29,888 nucleotides of DNA from a virus. The stretch spans positions 1 through 29,888 of IMG/VR virus record IMGVR_UViG_3300049617_000433, one strand, 5' to 3'. This document shows positions 23,587 through 29,888 of the stretch, one piece after another. Below the pieces are notes generated by a model. The model worked only from the letters and a program-made list of their open reading frames with translations, was not told where the DNA came from and searched no databases. Made by a program: the position numbers and the translations under genes. The first letter of the stretch is position 1, and each line of letters opens with the position of its first letter.

Positions 23587-25746
23587 ATGACAACCATTGC
23601 CCAACTGCCGCCGGTAGCCACCGTCGGAAGCGGTGACCTGCTGCCGCTCAGCCAGGCGGGCTTGCTGTATTCGGTCACCGTCGCTCAGCTCAACGCCACC
23701 TTGCAGCCGCTGATCATCGTGCCGACTGGCGATCTTCTGGGCCGGATGAGCGCCGGCGCGGGCGGCCCGGAAGCGATCACCGTTGGCGCCGGTCTTGCGA
23801 TGACCGCCGGCAATCTGTTTGCCAACGGCGCGGATCACGCCGGCTTTCCGGTCCAGGCCAGTTTCTCGCTGACGGACGAGCTGGTGATCAACGCGGCGAA
23901 CGCTCCCGGATTACTGCCGGTGGCGTCCCTGCGCGCCTTATTCAGTGCCGGGTCCGGTGTGTCGATTGACGGCAACGGCGTGATCACGGTGACGGCGTCA
24001 TCCATTGCCGGTCCCGCCGGGCCGCAAGGCCCCGCCGGTCCCATCGGCGGGATCGGGCCGGCGGGTCCAACCGGCGCCACCGGTTCCGGCCTAACGGCGC
24101 CAGAAGCGGGCAATTCGGCCAGTTCCATCGGTGCCTCGGATTATGTCGCGATCTGGCAGAACGGCGCCAATGCCTGGATGCCCTACGGGCAGTTTCTCGG
24201 CGGCCAGACCATCGACCAGTTGCCGGCCGCAGGTCCCGCTGCGGATAGTGACGAACTGCTGGTGGCCCAGGGCAGCAGCTCGCTCAGCGTGCAGGGCTTT
24301 GGCGCCATCTGGACTTATCTTCAGGACAAGCTGCCGCTGTATCAGCCGGCGGTGGTGGAACTGGCGACCAATACGGTGCTGGACGCGACCAGCCATAACG
24401 GCCGCATCCTGGTGGTCAGTTCGCCGCTCACCCTGACCGCGAATTTCGCCAATACCGGCGCGGGTTTCTCCTGCACCCTGATCAATCTTGCGGCAGGCTC
24501 GGTAACCATGGGCACCGGCATTTCGTCGGGCTCCGGCAGCACCGTGCTGCCGCCAGGCGCTTCCGCGAACCTCTTTGGCCTGGCCTATTCCGGCGGCTCT
24601 TTGGTGTGGTGGAGCGGCATCGTCCAGAACGCGCCGACGCTGACCGTGGCGACGATCACGCCGCCGGCCCCAGGTGCCGCGTTCGCCGTCAGCGGCGGCA
24701 TTTTTAACGACGCGCCGATTGCGCTCGACTATTCCACCAATGGCGGCACCACCTGGACGCCAGCCACCACCCCGGTGATCTCAGCCAATGCGTTCAGCTT
24801 CACTGTTCCGGGTCTCGTCGCGGGGACCTACACGGTCCGGGTTCGCGATCACGGCAACATCGCGGTCATCGGCATCTCCAACAGTTTCACCATCATACCG
24901 CCCAGCATCAGCCTCAACGCGGTGCCGGCGATATCCACCGTCGACACCGCCATCGCGCTGTCCGGCGCGGTGTCCCCGGGCAATGCGGCGGTGCGTGTCG
25001 GCTTGTCCAGCAGCGCAACCAGCGCGCCCACCGTCTGGCAGAGTGCCACCGTCAGCAATGGCGCTTGGACCGGAAGTCTCACTCCAACGGCGGCGGGCAC
25101 GGTTTATGTCTGGGCACAGCAGAGTGCTGCCATCAGTGTGGAGACGATTTCCAGCGCCATCAGCATCGTCACCGCCAGCCTCGCGGTCTCCGCGCCGCCG
25201 ACCGGAACCGCCGCGGCGGCCTTGACCGTCACCGGTACGGTCAGCCCGGCGGCGGACGCCGTCAACGTCCAACTATCGAGCCAGAACGCGACGGCGCCAA
25301 CCGCGGGCTGGACCGCCGCGACCAACAATGCCGGCAGCTTCACAGGGTCGCTCACGCCATCCGCCGCCGGGACCTATTATGCCTGGGCGCAAGATCCCAG
25401 CACCGGCCTGACCGCGGTTTCCGGCGCGATTACGGTGTCCGCCGGAGCCTCGGTCACTTACAGCTTCAACAATCCCGGTGGCACCTATGCGCATGGCGTT
25501 GGGACGATCGAACTGACCGGCGGCATCTCGCCCGCCAACGCCGCGCCGTTGCAGGTGGCGCTCGCAACCTCCAACGCGGCGCCCCCGACCAGCGGCTGGT
25601 CCACCAATGTCGCGGTTCTGCAGAGTAACACGTTTTGGGGGGCATATTGCCCGGCGCCGGCGACAGCGGGCGCCTACTACGTCTGGATCGAGACGACCTC
25701 GGGCGGCGATCCGACCGTGAGCAGCTTCACCGTCACCGTCACCTGA
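23587..25746 (+). CDS. Tail fiber with attachment modules, collagen-like stalk and Ig-like repeats
   Basis: A 719-residue fiber. The start TIAQLPPVATVGSGDLLPLS is a copy of the attachment module of the preceding tailspike; related copies follow at about 88-120, 180-205 and 207-240 (TIDQLPAAGPAADSDELLVA). Residues 142-166 hold eight Gly-X-Y triplets (GPAGPQGPAGPIGGIGPAGP), a short collagen-like triple helix that fixes a trimer. After a beta domain (250-345), about four domains of roughly 90 residues follow with shared patterns such as VSPGNAAVRVGLSSSATSAP and GTYYAWAQDPSTG, consistent with bacterial Ig-like folds. It ends at 25746 with TVSSFTVTVT. Likely a long adhesive fiber; no enzyme motif is seen. 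Confidence 0.82.
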   Translation: MTTIAQLPPVATVGSGDLLPLSQAGLLYSVTVAQLNATLQPLIIVPTGDLLGRMSAGAGGPEAITVGAGLAMTAGNLFANGADHAGFPVQASFSLTDELVINAANAPGLLPVASLRALFSAGSGVSIDGNGVITVTASSIAGPAGPQGPAGPIGGIGPAGPTGATGSGLTAPEAGNSASSIGASDYVAIWQNGANAWMPYGQFLGGQTIDQLPAAGPAADSDELLVAQGSSSLSVQGFGAIWTYLQDKLPLYQPAVVELATNTVLDATSHNGRILVVSSPLTLTANFANTGAGFSCTLINLAAGSVTMGTGISSGSGSTVLPPGASANLFGLAYSGGSLVWWSGIVQNAPTLTVATITPPAPGAAFAVSGGIFNDAPIALDYSTNGGTTWTPATTPVISANAFSFTVPGLVAGTYTVRVRDHGNIAVIGISNSFTIIPPSISLNAVPAISTVDTAIALSGAVSPGNAAVRVGLSSSATSAPTVWQSATVSNGAWTGSLTPTAAGTVYVWAQQSAAISVETISSAISIVTASLAVSAPPTGTAAAALTVTGTVSPAADAVNVQLSSQNATAPTAGWTAATNNAGSFTGSLTPSAAGTYYAWAQDPSTGLTAVSGAITVSAGASVTYSFNNPGGTYAHGVGTIELTGGISPANAAPLQVALATSNAAPPTSGWSTNVAVLQSNTFWGAYCPAPATAGAYYVWIETTSGGDPTVSSFTVTVT

Positions 25747-25758
25747 ACACGCTTTACG

Positions 25759-27900
25759 ATGACCCTGTTATACATCACGCCCGGCGGACCGCTGCTGACC
25801 GGTCCGTATTCTCGCGCGCTGATTGCGGCGCTACCGGCGGGCAGCACGCCGCCTTCGGGCGTTTTCAGTGGACCATACCCGTCCGCGATCGCCGGCCTTT
25901 CCGGCTGGTGGGACGCCGGCTTGCTCAGCGGTTTGCTGGACATTAACGGTGCGCCACTTACCGTTAGCAATGCCGTGGTAGGATTGTTGGCCGACAAGTC
26001 GGGCAACAATCTGCCGCTGACGCCGTATCACATCGCTGTCGATACCACCCCGGCGGCGACGCTGGCGACGCCGCGGGTCAACGGCTTTCTAGGCGCGGTC
26101 GGCGCGCCGGATCCCGCCATCGTAAATTACGGCCCCAGCTTGGACCCGGATTGGGGCCTGTCCCATCCTGGTTTTGACCTTGGCGCCGCCGCCGCTTGGA
26201 CGGTTTATCTGGTCTGGACCCGGCCGAACTGGCGCCAGGGCACGTATTATGTGAATAACAGCCCGATACCGCTGCTGCACACCACCGCGTCCGGCACCAC
26301 CATCCTGCAGGCCGACAGTGAAGGAGGCGGCAACCTGACGCTGTTTCCCGGCATCGCCAGCCAGACCGTGTTGACCAGCACCCTGGCGCGCCGGCACACC
26401 CACGCAATTATTCTGCGCAACACGCCGGGAGCGGGCGTTGATGCCTGGATGGACGGCGTGCCGGTCGCAACGCATGTTACGAACCCGCTGCCGGCCGCCG
26501 CCAATGCCCAGGTGTTGCTGCTTCATGACGGCACCATCCAGGGCTCGGCCCAATGTTGGTTTCATGAGGCGGCAACTTGGCAACATGCCTTGGCCACGGC
26601 TGACATCACCACGTTGATCGCCTGCCAGGCGCGTTGGGTGCTGGGCGCCCGCAAGGGCGTCAATCTGCTGGTCATGGGCCAGTCGAACGCCGCCTGGTTC
26701 ATTAATGCCGGCGGCCCCCTCGCTTTGGCGCAGGGTGTTGCCTGGTACCTGGGCGCCGCGTCTTACGCGTTCACCGCGGTGATCGCCGGAGGCACCCTTT
26801 CTCCGCCGCGCTATTCGGTGATCTCCGGCCATCCGATCTCCAATTCCTCGCCGCCTCTATTTCCGCCGGGCGCCGGCGATGGCACGTTTCTGACCAATCC
26901 GGGGGACGGTTCGGACCCATCCAGTTGGGCCGGCGGACCGGATTTCACCGCGCTGACCGACATGCTGACCGGCAGCACCGCCTTGGTTCCGGCATTCGAT
27001 GAAACCGACTTAGCGTTTCTGATCTGGCCCTGGTCCGAGCAGGACAGCACCATGCCTTACGCCAACAAATCGCTCTACGCGGGCAGCGTGTTGCGCCTGC
27101 TCGCGTTGACCCGGGGTCTGCTTGGCCGCGCCCCGGCTGCGTTGCCGTTGCTGGCCTGGAACGCGATCCCGTATCAGACCAATGACGGCGTGCAGATGGT
27201 ACGAGAGTCGATCGCGGATCTTGCCGCCGTGACGGCGAACAACATCGTTGTCTTCGTGGCGCAGACGGCCGATTCAAATCCACTGAACGCCGCTTACGAT
27301 CCCGCCACCGGCGTTTTTTCCGGCGGCGACCCCGAGCATCGCGACCAGCCGGACCTGCTGCGCTATGGCCGTATCGGCGCGCACGCCGCCGCCCGCGCCG
27401 CTTTCGCCATGGGGCTCGCGGATACGATCGCCGCGACCGCCTTGCCGGCCAACGGCCTGCCAATCAAGGGTGGGCCGCAGATCTCCCATGTCTACCGCCA
27501 ATCAAACACCGAAATCATCCTCACCATCGTCCATGATTCCGGCAACGATCTGATCGTACCGCTACAGGCGGCGAACGGTGCCGGCTTGGCGGTGATGGAT
27601 GGCGGCAGCGTCGCGGCACCCGGCAATATCATCACGGCCACCGCCGCGGCACGCATTGATTCCACGCATGTTGCGGTATCCCTTGCGGCCGCCATCACCA
27701 ATCCCTCCGCCAGCGTGCTGTTCTTTTATCCGTATGGTAGCACGCAGATCGGGCGCGGTGACGCTGTTACCGATAACGCATCCCTGCTGCCTCCGCCAGT
27801 GAACTGGAATATTGGCAACGATCTCGGCGCCGCCTGGAGTCTGAACCTGCCGCTGCAGGCGACTTTCTATCCGATCACCCTCTCCGACACGCCTGTCTGA
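25759..27900 (+). CDS. Tailspike with LamG-like and SGNH-hydrolase (esterase) domains
   Basis: A 713-residue protein. Residues 35-295 resemble a concanavalin/LamG jelly-roll seen in viral surface proteins (LSGWWDAGLLSGLLDINGAP, NGFLGAVGAPDPAIVNYGPS, RRHTHAIILRNTPGAGVDAW, FHEAATWQHALATADITTLI). Residues 300-555 match the SGNH/sialate O-acetylesterase fold: GQSN at 307-310 with nucleophile Ser 309, WPWSEQDS around Glu 427, and D524-x-x-H527 in DPEHRDQPDLLRYG, the usual Asp/His pair near the end. The C-terminal 150 residues form another beta domain. All three catalytic elements are present, so activity is likely, probably removing O-acetyl groups from surface polysaccharide. The start lacks a strong ribosome site. 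Confidence 0.83.
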   Translation: MTLLYITPGGPLLTGPYSRALIAALPAGSTPPSGVFSGPYPSAIAGLSGWWDAGLLSGLLDINGAPLTVSNAVVGLLADKSGNNLPLTPYHIAVDTTPAATLATPRVNGFLGAVGAPDPAIVNYGPSLDPDWGLSHPGFDLGAAAAWTVYLVWTRPNWRQGTYYVNNSPIPLLHTTASGTTILQADSEGGGNLTLFPGIASQTVLTSTLARRHTHAIILRNTPGAGVDAWMDGVPVATHVTNPLPAAANAQVLLLHDGTIQGSAQCWFHEAATWQHALATADITTLIACQARWVLGARKGVNLLVMGQSNAAWFINAGGPLALAQGVAWYLGAASYAFTAVIAGGTLSPPRYSVISGHPISNSSPPLFPPGAGDGTFLTNPGDGSDPSSWAGGPDFTALTDMLTGSTALVPAFDETDLAFLIWPWSEQDSTMPYANKSLYAGSVLRLLALTRGLLGRAPAALPLLAWNAIPYQTNDGVQMVRESIADLAAVTANNIVVFVAQTADSNPLNAAYDPATGVFSGGDPEHRDQPDLLRYGRIGAHAAARAAFAMGLADTIAATALPANGLPIKGGPQISHVYRQSNTEIILTIVHDSGNDLIVPLQAANGAGLAVMDGGSVAAPGNIITATAAARIDSTHVAVSLAAAITNPSASVLFFYPYGSTQIGRGDAVTDNASLLPPPVNWNIGNDLGAAWSLNLPLQATFYPITLSDTPV

Positions 27901-27911
27901 AAGCAGTTCGC

Positions 27912-28238
27912 ATGGACCCTGATGCCGTCGCCGCTTTGCGTGCCGACGTTGCCGCATTGCGCGGCGAAGTGACCGATATGCGCCAGGACATTGGTGCCTT
28001 GGAAGCGAAGGCGGACTCGTTCGAGGCCTGGCGGGTGCGCTATCTGGTTCAGGAGGACCAGTTGATCGATAAGTTGTTCCTGAAAATCGATGAGCTGGTC
28101 GCGTCCTTGGGCGATATGCGCGCCGATATCTCCCGCATCCGTGGTGAGCGCGACGCCGAGCGGCGCGCCAGCATGATGTTGATCAGCGTTCTGTCCGCGG
28201 CGTGCGGCGGTCTGTTCGCGCATCTTCTCCAAGGCTGA
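27912..28238 (+). CDS. Coiled-coil membrane protein, XhlA-like
   Basis: A 108-residue protein, mostly one long charged coiled coil (DAVAALRADVAALRGEVTDM, then LVASLGDMRADISRIRGERD) followed by a C-terminal membrane segment of about 18 residues (SMMLISVLSAACGGLFAHLL). This topology matches XhlA-type proteins that act with a holin in PBSX-like lysis systems. No signal peptide is present. The gene stands 11 bases after the last tailspike and before a holin-like gene, which supports a lysis role. It could also be a structural coiled-coil protein. Confidence 0.66.
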   Translation: MDPDAVAALRADVAALRGEVTDMRQDIGALEAKADSFEAWRVRYLVQEDQLIDKLFLKIDELVASLGDMRADISRIRGERDAERRASMMLISVLSAACGGLFAHLLQG

Positions 28239-28282
28239 TTTTTCATTTCGATAAAATAACTTTCAACCACACTCTCTAACCC

Positions 28283-28299
28283 GCGCGGCGCGACCGCGC
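28283..28299 (+). promoter_or_regulatory. GC-only hairpin ahead of the holin-like gene
   Basis: GCGCGG (28283-28288) and CCGCGC (28294-28299) pair around a 5-base loop, about 16 bases before the ATG at 28315. The upstream stretch 28239-28280 is AT-rich. There is no U-run, so it is not a standard terminator; it may limit read-through or translation of the holin. Confidence 0.35.
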
Positions 28300-28314
28300 T
28301 GAAATGGAGCTCCG

Positions 28315-28722
28315 ATGACCCACCTCAACATTGCGACATTCTGGACCATCTTCCTGCCGATGGCGCTGGCCATGATCGGCGCCATCGGCAGTTGGGCGAC
28401 CAACGTGCTCGCCGGTAAGCTGAAATTTGATAAGGGAAGCCAGGCTCTTGATGATTTTGATCAGGCGATGGCACATGGTGTGGCATTGCTCGAAGACACG
28501 CTGCAGAGCATTGCCGCCCACAACAATGTTATTTCGATTCCCGCCGCGCTCGCGAGCGCGGCCGAACTGGTTCTGACCTTGGCCCCGGGTGCAACCAGCG
28601 TGCTCGGCATCACGCCGCAATCCGTCGCGGCGCTGATCACGGCCAAATTGTCACCGGCCGCCGCCGCCGTGTTGTCCGGGCCGGCCATGCCGAATGCCAC
28701 CGCCGCAAATCCTGCAAAATAA
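28315..28722 (+). CDS. Holin-like membrane protein (LLH type)
   Basis: A 135-residue protein with one N-terminal membrane segment (about residues 8-33: FWTIFLPMALAMIGAIGSWA) and then a soluble helical region with DKGSQALDDFDQAMAHGVAL, close to the pattern of the phage LL-H holin family. The C-terminus is Ala-rich (AELVLTLAPGATSVLGITPQ). GGAG lies upstream of the ATG at 28315. Holins time the release of phage by opening the inner membrane. The classification comes from topology and gene neighbourhood. Confidence 0.65.
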   Translation: MTHLNIATFWTIFLPMALAMIGAIGSWATNVLAGKLKFDKGSQALDDFDQAMAHGVALLEDTLQSIAAHNNVISIPAALASAAELVLTLAPGATSVLGITPQSVAALITAKLSPAAAAVLSGPAMPNATAANPAK

Positions 28723-28732
28723 GGAGTTTATC

Positions 28733-29224
28733 ATGAACCGCCGTAAACTCATCCTGACCAGCGCCATCGCAGCCCCCGCTTTGGCTTTGTCCGCTTGCAT
28801 CTCGTCCGCAACGGCGGGCAGCATCGCCGTCACCCTCGCGTCGGCCCAGGCCCAGGCCAACGCGATCCTCGCGGCGATCGAAACATTATATCCTTCCCTG
28901 CAGTCAAAAATTCCGACGGCCATTATCGGCGCGGTCAATACCGATCTGACCATGCTCGAGGGCGATGTCTCCAAATTCGTTTTGCTGACGCCAGGCGAAT
29001 CCTATGTCGCAGACGCGCAGGCGGTGATCAAGGACGTCAACCTGATTCTGCCGATGCTGCCGCTACCGCCGGCGACCTCGTTCGCGGTGACGATGGGTCT
29101 GGGGCTGATCAGCGCCCTGCTCGCCGGCATTTCCTCCGTCTCGGCCCCGCTTGCGGCACCGGCCGCATCCGGCGTCGCCGCGCCACGTGTCATCCCGGCG
29201 CCGATTCCGATTCCGCTGGGCTAA
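28733..29224 (+). CDS. Lipoprotein with a second membrane segment, candidate unimolecular spanin
   Basis: A 163-residue protein (AAGGAG ahead of the ATG at 28733). Residues 1-22 are a lipoprotein signal: MNRRK, a hydrophobic core LILTSAIAAPALA, then the lipobox LSAC with Cys 22. After a helical periplasmic part (QANAILAAIETLYPSL, VISKFVLL-like segments around 80-90), a strongly hydrophobic stretch TSFAVTMGLGLISALLAGIS (115-134) may cross the inner membrane. Outer-membrane lipid anchor plus inner-membrane segment is the layout of u-spanins such as T1 gp11, which fuse the two membranes in the last step of lysis. The tail is proline-rich (VIPAPIPIPLG). It may instead be an ordinary lipoprotein. 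Confidence 0.6.
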   Translation: MNRRKLILTSAIAAPALALSACISSATAGSIAVTLASAQAQANAILAAIETLYPSLQSKIPTAIIGAVNTDLTMLEGDVSKFVLLTPGESYVADAQAVIKDVNLILPMLPLPPATSFAVTMGLGLISALLAGISSVSAPLAAPAASGVAAPRVIPAPIPIPLG

Positions 29225-29228
29225 CGCA

Positions 29229-29888
29229 ATGTTATTACCTCCCCAACTCGCGGCAATGCGGCTCGGGATCGCGGCCGGGTGGCAACCGCCGCCGGCCGCG
29301 GCCCGGGTTGCCGCTGCGGCGCCGCCACCGCCGGCCTATGGCCGGATCGTCGCCGCGCCGCGCGTCTCCGGCGATAACGCCACCGCCGGCGATTGCGTGG
29401 AGACCGGCTGCTACAACGCCGTGCAAACCGCGTTGGCCCGCGCGGGAGATCTGGTGCCGTTGCCCAACTGCGCGGTGCTGCGGCTGTACAGCCAGCTCAC
29501 CGGCTATGTGTCCGGCAACCCGGCCACCGATAACGGCACCGACCCGGCGGCGATGTTCGCGTGGTGGCAAACCAACCAGATCGCCGGTTACCGGCTGGTG
29601 CAAGCCATACCGTTGCCGGCGAGCGATCAGGCGACCCTTCGGGCAACCATCGCGCGCGCGGGCGGCATCGCCTGCGTGCTGAATCTCTCGACCGCGAACC
29701 AGAACCAGCGCGTGCTGACACCGGATGGCGTGCCCGGTAGCTGGGGCAAGCACTTTGTCTGGCTGGACGGCTATGACGGGCGGATCATCTCCGGCACCTC
29801 CTGGGGCGAGGCGTTCTATCTCGACGAGTCCTATTTTGACCAAAACTTCGTCATCAGCGTGACCGAACTCGCCCTCGTCGCCGAATGA
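29229..29888 (+). CDS. Papain-like-fold protein, candidate peptidase or endolysin
   Basis: A 219-residue protein, the last of the lysis group. An N-terminal Pro/Ala-rich linker (to about 45) leads to a domain with Cys 56 and Cys 61 in GDCVETGCYNAVQTALARAG, then FAWWQTNQIAGYRLVQAIPL, VLNLSTANQNQRVLTPDG, and GSWGKHFVWLDGYDGRIISG with His 175 followed by TSWGEAFYLDESYF. Cys early, His near the end and a (N/T)SWG turn is the papain-like order; here Thr 190 replaces the usual Asn of NSWG. The position after holin and lipoprotein suggests the endolysin, but no known amidase or muramidase motif is present. A processing protease or structural protein are alternatives. ATG 29229 follows the previous stop by 4 bases. 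Confidence 0.55.
   Translation: MLLPPQLAAMRLGIAAGWQPPPAAARVAAAAPPPPAYGRIVAAPRVSGDNATAGDCVETGCYNAVQTALARAGDLVPLPNCAVLRLYSQLTGYVSGNPATDNGTDPAAMFAWWQTNQIAGYRLVQAIPLPASDQATLRATIARAGGIACVLNLSTANQNQRVLTPDGVPGSWGKHFVWLDGYDGRIISGTSWGEAFYLDESYFDQNFVISVTELALVAE

Noticed and set aside
1-29888. CRISPR arrays, tRNA genes, insertion sequences and attachment repeats
   Set aside because: None recognised by eye. The repetitive GGC/GGT runs near 19980-20490 encode glycine and are not an array.

Overview
The window is the structural half of a temperate contractile-tailed phage (myovirus-type prophage) from a GC-rich alphaproteobacterium, most likely a member of the Acetobacteraceae or another Rhodospirillales. 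This placement is inferred from high GC, the style of the structural proteins and a GcrA-like regulator. No host gene, rRNA or tRNA is visible to confirm it. All genes except the first read on the + strand and are packed with many stop/start overlaps (ATGA, TAATG, TGATG), as in one late operon.

Layout. 1-433: a leftward XRE-family repressor and an AT-rich divergent control region with nested inverted repeats and a good rightward promoter. 434-1218: a small GcrA-like helix-turn-helix protein and a DUF6362-like protein in the small-terminase position. 1219-1883: a badly decayed outer-membrane beta-barrel gene. 1998-8748: DNA packaging and head genes (large terminase, portal, scaffold-like protein, major capsid, small head/neck proteins, tail terminator-like protein). 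8759-11369: a 46-residue small protein, then tail sheath, tail tube and the tail assembly chaperone, which carries a textbook -1 programmed frameshift site (GGGAAAC, stop, hairpin). 11448-11898: an AT-richer secreted-protein gene, apparently broken by two small indels. 11909-13366: a protein with a lysozyme-like N-terminus in the tape-measure position. 13444-14565: a beta-helix tailspike gene in an unexpected place. 14590-19250: baseplate and hub (gpN-like, LysM-like X, gpD, gpV spike, gpW/gp25, gpJ, gpI-like). 19260-27900: a large receptor-binding block (glycine-rich fiber, fiber-tail adaptor, beta-helix tailspike, collagen/Ig-repeat fiber, SGNH-esterase tailspike). 27912-29888: a lysis module (XhlA-like coiled-coil membrane protein, LLH-type holin, lipoprotein with a second membrane segment, papain-fold-like protein).

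How the parts fit: terminase, portal, scaffold and capsid build and fill the head. The sheath/tube/baseplate set makes a contractile injection device. The fiber block supplies at least three enzymes or adhesins aimed at surface polysaccharide (two beta-helix proteins, one probable O-deacetylase). The last genes release the particles. No integrase, replication gene, prohead protease or canonical endolysin is visible here, so the early region must lie elsewhere or be absent.

The most useful observations are the frameshift signal, two decaying cargo genes inserted at module borders, the unusual tape-measure/lysozyme protein, the esterase tailspike, and a lysis cassette whose spanin and endolysin roles seem to be filled by unfamiliar proteins.
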